In this document: piece after piece, positions 1 to 4,882 of the stretch
Numbering within the stretch: position 1 is the first letter of the stretch
Layout: the number at the start of each line of letters is the position of its first letter
Assembly (NCBI GenBank): GCA_018818465.1
Contig: JAHIRU010000082.1
Coordinates: forward strand, 1-5,635
DNA length: 5,635 nt
From: Nanobdellota archaeon
GTDB lineage: Archaea > Aenigmatarchaeota > Aenigmatarchaeia > QMZP01
Direction of reading: 5' to 3'
Notes under the pieces: model-generated
What the model was told of the DNA's origin: nothing
Databases searched by the model: none
Seen by the model: the letters and a program-made list of their open reading frames with translations, nothing else
Made by a program: the position numbers and the translations under genes

Positions 1-117
1 AAGACCCAAGGCAGATTCAAGCACTTAATGAAAAACAAAGATGAAATAAAAAAGATTCAAGAGCACGTCAACAAAGCCTGGAAAAAATACGAAATGAAAG
101 AGCAGAATAAATGTTAA
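1..117 (+). CDS. porB: Partial C-terminus, probable pyruvate:ferredoxin oxidoreductase beta subunit
   Basis: Frame 1 is open from the window edge to a TAA at 115-117 and gives the last 38 residues of a protein. It begins KTQGRFKHL and continues as a charged, lysine-rich helix with a tryptophan (KAWKKYE). A QGRFKHL block followed by a helix containing Trp is what I know from the extreme C-terminus of archaeal PorB, the thiamine-diphosphate subunit of pyruvate synthase, which interconverts pyruvate and acetyl-CoA with ferredoxin and CoA. The assignment rests on this short tail only; the catalytic part lies outside the window. A related 2-oxoacid:ferredoxin oxidoreductase beta subunit is the main alternative. 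The next gene is convergent, with a 100-bp gap between the two stops. Confidence 0.55.
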   Translation, partial: KTQGRFKHLMKNKDEIKKIQEHVNKAWKKYEMKEQNKC

Positions 118-217
118 TTCTCCTATCCCTAAAAAGTGACAGATGGTAAGAAAAAAGGTAAGCACAATGCCTGCCTCTTAGATAATTTATAATAAACACT
201 GTCAAAACTTTACGGAG
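118..217. other. Convergent intergenic spacer
   Basis: 100 bases between the ends of the probable porB and the 218-529 gene. It holds no reading frame beyond 12 codons and no strong hairpin. It presumably contains 3' ends for both transcripts. Confidence 0.5.
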
Positions 218-529
218 TTACATTAATTCGCTGTGAAAGAATATTTCTCGTTTCACGGTAGTATATTCTTTTATAGTTACTTCAATTGGAACTATTTCGA
301 TTCTACGACCGGGTTTACTAACTTTTTCATGATCTTTAATTCTGATTGAACATTTGATGCCTGCAACAAAATCAACAAAACATTCTCCATCATTATCCGA
401 AACCATTTCCACTGGTTTCTTCGCTCCCAGATTTTGTATTATTACAACTTTGCCTTTTAATGGCTTATTTGTTTTATAATCCAAAACTGTCACTTTTAAT
501 CTTCCTGTAGGTCCATCACCTAAACCCAT
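218..529 (-). CDS. Small cytoplasmic beta-sandwich-like protein, function unknown
   Basis: About 103 residues with no signal peptide and no membrane segment, so probably cytoplasmic. The pattern is alternating hydrophobic strands: RLKVTVLDYKTNKPLKGKV, then a V-I-I strand, then SDNDGECFVDFVAG, then a long VPIEVTIKEY strand. The order 'V-x-V-x-D-x-x-T-x-x-P-L-x-G' followed by 'S-D-x-D-G' resembles carboxypeptidase-regulatory-like or Cna-B-like immunoglobulin-fold domains. That is a fold-level impression, not a family assignment, and I do not recognise the gene. I chose the ATG at 529. The ribosome site GGAGGTGA (543-536) abuts the in-frame ATG at 535 with no spacer, but sits six bases before the ATG at 529. 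Starting at 535 would add only Met-Lys. It lies downstream of trmB on the same strand with its own promoter and a palindrome at the expected transcript start. Confidence 0.75.
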   Translation of the reverse strand: MGLGDGPTGRLKVTVLDYKTNKPLKGKVVIIQNLGAKKPVEMVSDNDGECFVDFVAGIKCSIRIKDHEKVSKPGRRIEIVPIEVTIKEYTTVKREIFFHSELM

Positions 530-535
530 TTTCAT

Positions 536-543
536 TCACCTCC
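536..543 (-). promoter_or_regulatory. Strong Shine-Dalgarno site that decides the start codon
   Basis: On the minus strand these bases read GGAGGTGA, an eight-base complement to the archaeal 16S rRNA tail. Two in-frame ATGs follow, at 535 (no spacer) and 529 (six-base spacer). The spacing favours 529. Confidence 0.75.
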
Positions 544-565
544 GAAAATTAATATAGAAAAAAAT

Positions 566-599
566 CTAAGGAATTTTCATTTGAACTGAAATTCCTTAG
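566..599 (-). promoter_or_regulatory. Palindrome at predicted transcript start: operator or U-tract terminator
   Basis: Two perfect 11-base arms, CTAAGGAATTT at 566-576 and AAATTCCTTAG at 589-599, flank a 12-base centre; a further CA/TG pairing is possible if one T is bulged. On the minus strand the hairpin is followed at once by a run of seven T (565-559 region). There are two readings. It may be an operator for a dimeric regulator over the start site of the 218-529 gene. Or it may be a hairpin-plus-U-tract terminator for transcripts coming from trmB, whose stop codon is 138 bases upstream. The sequence does not settle which. Confidence 0.55.
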
Positions 600-604
600 C
601 ATAT

Positions 605-612
605 ATTATAAA
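605..612 (-). promoter_or_regulatory. TATA box for the 218-529 gene
   Basis: The minus strand reads TTTATAAT, close to the archaeal TATA consensus. With the usual distance of about 26 bases, transcription would start near 582, roughly 50 bases before the start codon and inside the palindrome at 566-599. Confidence 0.5.
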
Positions 613-623
613 TCGATTGTGAG

Positions 624-639
624 ATCGAATTATCGAATT
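624..639. repeat. Tandem 8-bp repeat ATCGAATT x2
   Basis: Two exact head-to-tail copies of ATCGAATT lie just upstream of the TATA box at 605-612, with the related AATCGAT at 611-617 beside them. An activator or repressor site for the 218-529 gene is possible. The rest of 640-736 shows no feature I can support. Confidence 0.3.
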
Positions 640-736
640 AATTTGTTTGCAATAATCTCAAGATCTTTTATCATCATTGCGATTAATAGTAATCTGTATA
701 CTTGTAACTAATAAATACTTTAATTTACCTTCAAAA

Positions 737-1528
737 TTAGTTCTTTCCGTTTGTCCAGAACTTGTTAAACAACGGTGTTGCCAAGTTCTCTACTGCGTGC
801 TTTGAGTTTGCCCAGAATGCTATATCTTGTGTTTCATGAGTCTTTTCATCATCTGCTAGACCCATTAGAACATAACTATTATCTACAATGAAAACTCTTC
901 CAGGACTTGATGTTTTTTTCAATTCTGCTATTGAACTGAATTCTTTTTCCATTTTGTCGCCATTGAATGGGGCTGCTATCTTTATTTTTGCGCCATTCTT
1001 TGACATTTTCTTCAAAAGTCTGAAATGATTTGAATACAAATCATTTAAACCGTTTTTTGTGGTAGCAATGTTTATGCTCTTTTCAGCTTTCTTGAAAATA
1101 GAATTCAACTGTCTATCAACCAAGTGTCTGCCTTTAATTGTACCTGTCATTTCAGTTGGCTGAACGAGATCGAAACCCTTGTTGAATATTTTATCCAGCT
1201 CCTCAATTATCTGTGATTTTTGAAGCTTGTCTATCCTTTCAACTGTTTCACCATGTTTCTTTTCCATAATTTCTTTTGTTCTATCCAAAGCCTCTTTTGG
1301 AGCCAATGCTACATATTTAATTGGTTTTGATGTTTGAACCATAACAAATCCCTTTTCTGCAAGAGATTCTAGTACATCATAAGAACGTGAACGTGGCACC
1401 TTTGCTAGTTCAGAAACTTCAGCAGCTGTTGCAATGCCTTTTGCAAGCAAAGCTACAAAAATCTTCCTCTCATACAAGTTCAAACCGATGCTCTTTAAAG
1501 CATCGAGTGCCTCAATTGTTGCTACCAT
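737..1528 (-). CDS. TrmB-family transcriptional regulator
   Basis: 263 residues, the usual length for TrmB-like archaeal regulators of sugar and other metabolic genes. Residues ~8-75 form the winged helix-turn-helix: LNLYERKIFVALLAKG leads into AAEVSELAKVPRSRSYDVLESL, the typical 'S-R-x-Y-D-V-L-x-x-L-x-x-K-G' recognition-helix and wing sequence. Residues ~76-120 form a charged helical linker, probably a dimerising coiled coil. Residues ~127-260 match the TrmB C-terminal phospholipase-D-like fold (SINIATT; KIKIAAPF; VFIVDNSYVLMGL; IAFWANS; LFNKFW). No HKD-type catalytic pair is visible, as expected for a ligand-sensing rather than enzymatic version. The ATG at 1528 is preceded by GGTGA with a four-base spacer. 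A 20-bp palindrome covers its TATA box, which suggests self-regulation. The effector and target genes cannot be read from the sequence. Confidence 0.88.
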   Translation of the reverse strand: MVATIEALDALKSIGLNLYERKIFVALLAKGIATAAEVSELAKVPRSRSYDVLESLAEKGFVMVQTSKPIKYVALAPKEALDRTKEIMEKKHGETVERIDKLQKSQIIEELDKIFNKGFDLVQPTEMTGTIKGRHLVDRQLNSIFKKAEKSINIATTKNGLNDLYSNHFRLLKKMSKNGAKIKIAAPFNGDKMEKEFSSIAELKKTSSPGRVFIVDNSYVLMGLADDEKTHETQDIAFWANSKHAVENLATPLFNKFWTNGKN

Positions 1529-1532
1529 ATTT

Positions 1533-1537
1533 TCACC
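1533..1537 (-). promoter_or_regulatory. Ribosome binding site of the TrmB-like gene
   Basis: The minus strand reads GGTGA, then four bases, then the ATG at 1528. This supports 1528 as the start. Confidence 0.6.
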
Positions 1538-1539
1538 AT

Positions 1540-1559
1540 TTGATATCTTTATATATCAA
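1540..1559. promoter_or_regulatory. 20-bp palindromic operator overlapping a bidirectional TATA box
   Basis: TTGATAT (1540-1546) and ATATCAA (1553-1559) are perfect 7-bp arms around a six-base spacer. The element contains TATATAAAG on the minus strand (1555-1547, for the TrmB-like gene) and TTTATATA on the plus strand (1548-1555). Known TrmB sites are short inverted repeats of similar size (TATCAC-N5-GTGATA in Pyrococcus/Thermococcus), so autorepression by blocking TBP is a reasonable inference. Placement at 18-31 bases upstream of the ATG means the minus-strand transcript would start close to the start codon. Confidence 0.6.
1548..1555 (+). promoter_or_regulatory. Consensus TATA box facing the 1575-1681 structure
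   Basis: TTTATATA on the plus strand is an archaeal consensus TATA box. Its centre is about 23-26 bases before G1575/G1577, where the long paired structure starts. The upstream BRE is not purine-rich, so direction is uncertain; the same bases also serve the minus-strand regulator gene. Confidence 0.4.
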
Positions 1560-1574
1560 TTTTGTTACTTAAAA

Positions 1575-1681
1575 GTGTTTTAATAGTATTATTTTAGCTT
1601 CTTTTTGCCTTAGCAAAAGCTGCATGCCCTATTACAATAGGAAGTATGCACCATAAGCTAAAATAGTAAGTATTACAACAC
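1575..1681 (+). ncRNA. Candidate structured RNA: 24-bp stem closing a three-way junction
   Basis: The sequence folds as nested inverted repeats. The closing stem has three blocks: 1575-1579 with 1677-1681 (5 bp); 1581-1585 with 1671-1675 (5 bp); and 1587-1600 with 1655-1668 (14 bp, one U-G). They are separated by a 1x1 mismatch and a 1x2 internal loop. Inside are hairpin A, TTTTGC-CTTA-GCAAAA (1603-1618), and hairpin B, 1621-1627 with 1644-1650 (7 bp, one G-U), then CCTAT/ATAGG (1629... region, 1628-1632 with 1637-1641) closed by a four-base TACA loop. Junction strands are 2, 2 and 4 bases. Both non-Watson-Crick pairs (1589/1666 and 1626/1645) are G-U in plus-strand RNA and A-C in the minus strand, which favours plus-strand transcription. 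A TATA box at 1548-1555 is correctly spaced. The right half is antisense to the end of the 41-residue gene. No H/ACA, C/D, tRNA, SRP or RNase P signature is convincing. A palindromic DNA element or a 3'-end structure of the small gene remain alternatives. Confidence 0.42.
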
Positions 1682-1757
1682 CTGCTATCCAACCTTTTGC
1701 GAAACTTCTATTAGTTTTTGTTAAAGTTTTACCGTTCAACTGTTTTACTATTCTCAT
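1632..1757 (-). CDS. 41-residue single-pass membrane protein
   Basis: ATG at 1757 to TAA at 1634-1632. The first ~22 residues are basic (MRIVKQLNGKTLTKTNRS), followed by one hydrophobic segment (GWIAGVVILTILAYGAYFLL) that runs to the stop. By the positive-inside rule the basic N-terminus would be cytoplasmic, with the helix ending at the C-terminus. I do not recognise a family. It is very likely a real gene despite its size. GAGGTGA (1768-1762) sits at ideal spacing before the ATG. A BRE plus TATA box lies at 1832-1814, predicting a start near 1795 and a leader of about 38 bases. The last third of the gene overlaps the nested inverted-repeat structure at 1575-1681. It is divergent from the HTH-nuclease gene and lies upstream of, and on the same strand as, the TrmB-like gene. 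Confidence 0.72.
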   Translation of the reverse strand: MRIVKQLNGKTLTKTNRSFAKGWIAGVVILTILAYGAYFLL

Positions 1758-1761
1758 TCAA

Positions 1762-1768
1762 TCACCTC
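1762..1768 (-). promoter_or_regulatory. Ribosome binding site of the 41-residue gene
   Basis: The minus strand reads GAGGTGA, followed by four bases and then ATG (1757). This strong match is the main reason to accept such a short gene. Confidence 0.75.
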
Positions 1769-1793
1769 GAATGCTACTGTTTTTGCCTTTCAG

Positions 1794-1811
1794 CTATTCA
1801 ATATAGAATAG
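1794..1811. promoter_or_regulatory. Palindrome at the start site of the 41-residue gene
   Basis: CTATTC-AATATA-GAATAG has perfect 6-bp arms and a six-base spacer, and lies just downstream of the TATA box over the predicted transcript start. A dimeric repressor site is a plausible reading. Its half-site CTATT also occurs in the hairpin arm at 1628-1641. Confidence 0.4.
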
Positions 1812-1813
1812 AG

Positions 1814-1832
1814 CTATTTATAAAGGTTTCGG
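1814..1832 (-). promoter_or_regulatory. BRE and TATA box of the 41-residue gene
   Basis: The minus strand reads CCGAAAC (BRE, 1832-1826) followed directly by TTTATAAA (1824-1817). This is the best-formed archaeal promoter in the window. The expected transcript start is near 1795. Confidence 0.65.
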
Positions 1833-1865
1833 TTTTTTAACTACTTTTTAATGACATATTATTAA

Positions 1866-1879
1866 AAATAAGCTTATTT
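1866..1879. repeat. Perfect 14-bp palindrome in the divergent spacer
   Basis: AAATAAGCTTATTT is fully self-complementary. It lies between the promoter of the small membrane protein (1814-1832) and that of the nuclease (1944-1952), where a shared operator could sit. AT-rich DNA yields some such palindromes by chance. Confidence 0.3.
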
Positions 1880-1895
1880 ACCTCTTTGTGTAGTG

Positions 1896-1919
1896 AAAAG
1901 ACGCTCTATGCGAGCTTTT
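1896..1919 (+). other. Small hairpin with following T-run upstream of the nuclease gene
   Basis: GCTC (1903-1906) and GAGC (1912-1915) enclose a five-base loop. Outer AAAA (1896-1899) and TTTT (1916-1919) can also pair, with the left-side bases between them bulged. A stem followed by T4 resembles a weak terminator that would insulate the nuclease gene from plus-strand transcripts entering from the left, including any RNA starting near 1575. Confidence 0.25.
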
Positions 1920-1943
1920 ATCTAAACGTATCATCACAAAACT

Positions 1944-1952
1944 AATATAAAG
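1944..1952 (+). promoter_or_regulatory. TATA box of the nuclease gene, leaderless arrangement
   Basis: AATATAAAG with an A-rich BRE-like stretch before it (ACAAAACT). Its centre is about 24-25 bases before the A of the ATG at 1972, so the transcript should begin at or next to the start codon. No Shine-Dalgarno sequence lies in the intervening bases, which agrees with leaderless translation. Confidence 0.5.
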
Positions 1953-1971
1953 TTTAAAATCAAATATAATT

Positions 1972-3123
1972 ATGAGCAATAAACCACATTTAACACAGAA
2001 TCAAATAAACAAGATTAAAGAAAGTTTTCTTGAATATAAAGATAATACAAAACTAACAGCATGTGAAATAGCTAAAGAAATGGGACTTAATAATAGTACA
2101 GTTTCTAAATGGTTTCAAAAATTATTCGGTGAAGAATATTCTAGAATATCTATTAAAAAATTTGGATGGAATAGAATTTTAACCGACAATCAGATAAAAT
2201 ATGCTTTTCAGAAATATAAAAATGGAACTCCCATGGTAGATATCGCTAACGTTCTTGGTGTGAAAAGTGATAGCCTTAAAGTTAGGATGAGAAAATTAAT
2301 AGGAGATGAGTATAAAAAAATAGCAAAAAAGTATAAAATTGAACATTCTAGGATTAAAAGACAAAAGGTACCTGATAAAAAAATTAAAGAAATGTTTGAA
2401 GTTTATAAGAATAGAGCAATCTCATTAACAAATATTGCAAATAATGTTGGGATTGCAGAAAGTTCTCTTATTGCTAGATTTAAATTTTTGTTTGGAGATC
2501 AGTATAAAATAATAGCGAGAAAAAGAAGAGATGAAAGGAAAGTGACAAAGAAGCAATATAGAGAAGCATTTGAAAAATATAAAAATACAGAAATTTCTCT
2601 TACTACTCTTTCAAACAATTTAGGAGTTCAAATATCAACTTTAGCTCCAACTTTTAGAAAAATGTTTGGTGAAAAATATCTTGAAATAGCTCAGAAAAAA
2701 CAAGACTCTGTTGAGATTTGTAAAAAAGGTAAAATAGCTGAAAAAATAGCATTTGAATATCTAAAATTGATTGATAAAGATCCTATAGATATAAGAGGAA
2801 AAGCGTTTATAAAAGGAACGCTTAGAAGACCAGATTTCCTAATTGATAATACATTTGTTGAAGTTAAAACATATGTTATTTCTCTGACAGGTAATGGTAG
2901 ATTAAAGGGTTATAAAGAAATTGTTAGAGATTATCTAAATAAAGAAACCAAAACAGGAAAAATTATAAACAAAGGAATTATAATATCTACTTCTAATTTT
3001 ACTAAGGAAGTAGAAGAACAGGCTAAAAAAGATAATATTTTGCTAATAAATGAAAAAGATATGAGTAATGTTTTTACAAAAAATAATAGAAATGATCTTG
3101 TTGAATTATTAAATGATATTTAA
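1972..3123 (+). CDS. Four tandem HTH repeats fused to an Mrr-like PD-(D/E)XK nuclease
   Basis: 383 residues. The first ~243 contain four related units at about 7-63, 70-121, 133-186 and 191-243. Each has the pattern 'L/V-T..Q..K..F..YKN....L..IAN.LGV...-L...F.KLFGEEY..IAKK': two or three helices with an LG-containing turn, i.e. a helix-turn-helix. Aligned landmarks are F19/F79/F142/F200, G38/G96/G160/G218 and the G-(E/D)-x-Y blocks at 53/111/175/233. Residues ~250-380 read as a restriction-endonuclease-like domain: E257 in GKIAEKIAFEYL, D288 in RRPDFLI, then E297-V-K299 on the next strand, and GIIISTSNFTKEVEEQA...ILLINEKDM, which resembles the Mrr catalytic domain C-terminal half. I infer a DNA-cutting enzyme with an extended modular DNA-reading region. 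No methyltransferase partner is in the window. Defence, a selfish homing-type role or repair are all possible. The gene is much more AT-rich than the ligase (13 of 60 bases are G/C at 1981-2040, about 33 of 60 at 3421-3480), which suggests transfer. Confidence 0.8.
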   Translation: MSNKPHLTQNQINKIKESFLEYKDNTKLTACEIAKEMGLNNSTVSKWFQKLFGEEYSRISIKKFGWNRILTDNQIKYAFQKYKNGTPMVDIANVLGVKSDSLKVRMRKLIGDEYKKIAKKYKIEHSRIKRQKVPDKKIKEMFEVYKNRAISLTNIANNVGIAESSLIARFKFLFGDQYKIIARKRRDERKVTKKQYREAFEKYKNTEISLTTLSNNLGVQISTLAPTFRKMFGEKYLEIAQKKQDSVEICKKGKIAEKIAFEYLKLIDKDPIDIRGKAFIKGTLRRPDFLIDNTFVEVKTYVISLTGNGRLKGYKEIVRDYLNKETKTGKIINKGIIISTSNFTKEVEEQAKKDNILLINEKDMSNVFTKNNRNDLVELLNDI

Positions 3124-4847
3124 ACTCCACCTTTTTGCATCTTATATAATCTCCTTATCCTTTCAAGAGTATCGCATTGTTCAGCTGATTTATCTAAAGT
3201 TCTAAGTCTAATCACTCTTGGAAATCTCAAAGCAAAACCAGATTCGTAGTTAGTAGAACGCTGAATCTCTTCATAAGCGACTTCTATCACCACTTTTGGC
3301 CTGATTTTCAGGTTCACACCGCTCTCGCTCTCTATATTGGGTTTTAATAATTTTGTTAACTGTTTAAATGTGACATCTATGTTTCCTTCAATACCAGATG
3401 ATTTCTCCTTTATACCTGTGCCTATCATTCCGCAGCTCATGAACTTGCCGCTCTTCTCGTCTCTGCAGCCGAGCATAAGCGTTCCTAGCCATCCGGTTCG
3501 TTTCCCTGTGCCCCACTGCGCCCCTATAATCGCAAGGTCCAGGTTTTCCATGGTTGGTTTCACTTTCAGCCAGCCCCCTGCGACACGCCTTCCTGGTTGA
3601 TAGATGGCTTCTAGATTTTTGACCATAACACCTTCTTGGCTGTCAGAAAGAGCCTTTTTGTAGAATTCTTCCACTTTTTCTATATCTTTTGTTCTTATTC
3701 CCTTTACTAACTGGAATTTACCTGCAATCGGTTTTACAACGTTTTTCAACAGTTCAAGCCTTTTCTCCAAAATTTCATTGAACAGAACCTTTCCATCAAG
3801 GTATGTTATGTCAAAAATATTAATCTGAACCGGTATGTCTTTGGCTATCTTCTCAATATCATATTTTCTCTTTATCCTCTGTGACAGGAATTGAAATGGC
3901 AACGGTTGCTTAGTCTTGCCATCAAACCCTAGCATTTCAGCTTCTATGATGCAATTATTTGATTTTATGTTGGTTTTTGCCCATGAAACAACTTCTGGAA
4001 ACTGTTTTGTAACGTTTTCTAAACGTCGAGTAAACAGCCAGACCTTCTCATCTTTTTTATGTATGCATAGACGTGCACCATCATACTTTACTTCGACTAC
4101 GATTTTTTCATAACTGTCTAAAGCCTTTTCCATCGAAGGAGCTTTTTCTGACAGCAAAACATGATAAGGTTTGCCAATTTCTAGTTTCACCCCACTAAGT
4201 CCTTTAAGACCGGATTCTTTAGCTATCTGTGCAACCTCACCGTAATCAGGTCTTACAAACCAGGCTCTTTCCACGGCTTTTACAGCCTCTTTCCAATCTT
4301 CATCCTTCAAAAACGCTTTTGCAACAGCATCACGGACAATGCCTTCCGCTACACCTATTCTCATGTCACCGATAGTTGTTCTGACAATATATTTTGCCTC
4401 TTTCGCGCTTGCATGTGCAACCAATTCAGATACAATTTGTATCTTTATGTTTTGTGTTCCTTTGCCTTCAATATCAGCAAGCTTTTTCAGATTTTCAAAA
4501 ACCTTGTCAGCACTCAGATCTTTCTTGAAAAGTGTTGTCTGTTTTTTCTTTCCCATAAGCTTCTCGGCAACAAGACCAAGATCTCCTGTTTTTTTGAATT
4601 CTTGCTCAACTCTAGAAGCATCAATACCGAGAGAACTGGAAATTACCTTCATCATCGTTTGCAGAGCTATTCCTATTTCTTTCTCGCTCCATCCTGGGAA
4701 TATTTTTCCTTGTACAAGCAATGTAATTTTTGCTAATTCATCTACGTTTGTTTTTTCTAGAAACTCAGCTATTATTTCTGTTTTTTTTAGTTTAGATGAA
4801 GTGTTTTCCAGATCTTCATAAACTTCTACGAGTTTTGAGTACTTCAT
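3120..4847 (-). CDS. lig: ATP-dependent DNA ligase
   Basis: 575 residues, in the usual range for archaeal replicative ligases, which seal nicks between Okazaki fragments and in repair through an enzyme-AMP intermediate. The N-terminal ~220 residues are the helical DNA-binding domain. Adenylation-domain motifs follow in order: motif I KYDGARL with nucleophile K254, motif III FTRRLENVT (272-280), IIIa IIEAEMLGFD (E302), IV EGVMVK (405-410) and V WLKVK (426-430). The OB-fold domain ends with RFPRVIRLR...DK, containing motif VI (~541-553). All catalytic positions look intact. The start MKYSKLVEVYEDLE matches the family's N-terminus. No Shine-Dalgarno is present, and an AT-rich box about 27 bases upstream suggests a leaderless transcript. 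Its TAA interlocks with the nuclease stop within TTAA (3120-3123). Nucleotide preference (ATP alone, or also ADP/NAD) cannot be read from the sequence. Confidence 0.96.
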   Translation of the reverse strand: MKYSKLVEVYEDLENTSSKLKKTEIIAEFLEKTNVDELAKITLLVQGKIFPGWSEKEIGIALQTMMKVISSSLGIDASRVEQEFKKTGDLGLVAEKLMGKKKQTTLFKKDLSADKVFENLKKLADIEGKGTQNIKIQIVSELVAHASAKEAKYIVRTTIGDMRIGVAEGIVRDAVAKAFLKDEDWKEAVKAVERAWFVRPDYGEVAQIAKESGLKGLSGVKLEIGKPYHVLLSEKAPSMEKALDSYEKIVVEVKYDGARLCIHKKDEKVWLFTRRLENVTKQFPEVVSWAKTNIKSNNCIIEAEMLGFDGKTKQPLPFQFLSQRIKRKYDIEKIAKDIPVQINIFDITYLDGKVLFNEILEKRLELLKNVVKPIAGKFQLVKGIRTKDIEKVEEFYKKALSDSQEGVMVKNLEAIYQPGRRVAGGWLKVKPTMENLDLAIIGAQWGTGKRTGWLGTLMLGCRDEKSGKFMSCGMIGTGIKEKSSGIEGNIDVTFKQLTKLLKPNIESESGVNLKIRPKVVIEVAYEEIQRSTNYESGFALRFPRVIRLRTLDKSAEQCDTLERIRRLYKMQKGGV

Positions 4848-4882
4848 ACTCTATATTAAGAAGATGGACTAATAATTATTCA
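4848..4882. promoter_or_regulatory. 35-bp divergent promoter between ligase and DUF202 genes
   Basis: On the plus strand CTATATTAAG (4851-4860) is centred about 27 bases before the ATG at 4883. On the minus strand the AT-rich AATAATTATT (4871-4880) is centred about 28 bases before the ligase ATG at 4847. Neither gene has a Shine-Dalgarno site, so both transcripts are probably leaderless, and the two pre-initiation complexes would overlap. Confidence 0.45.

Noticed and set aside
143..181. 12-codon plus-strand frame after the probable porB end
   Set aside because: Too short, only a weak ribosome-like GTGA before it, and no hydrophobic or conserved pattern.
137..204. TGACAG ... CTGTCA inverted repeat in the first spacer
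   Set aside because: The arms are only 6 bp with a 56-base gap, which is easily chance.
1387..1572. Plus-strand 61-codon frame over the start of the TrmB-like gene
   Set aside because: It is antisense to the conserved winged-helix coding sequence and has no ribosome site.
1575..1681. Reading the nested inverted repeat as a MITE or other transposable element
   Set aside because: No flanking target-site duplication is visible, and the arms enclose two further hairpins rather than an unstructured core. A search for other copies would be needed to revive this.
1575..1681. H/ACA guide RNA
   Set aside because: ACA triplets occur near the 3' end, but there is no clear pseudouridylation pocket or kink-turn, and the three-way junction does not fit the single-hairpin archaeal form.
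3337..4821. Several plus-strand open frames inside the ligase gene
   Set aside because: They are antisense shadows of a clearly conserved ligase with all catalytic motifs.
4796..4882. Upstream extension of the DUF202 reading frame to an ATG at 4796
   Set aside because: It lies inside the ligase N-terminal coding region, lacks a promoter at the right place, and the family signature and TATA spacing fit the ATG at 4883.
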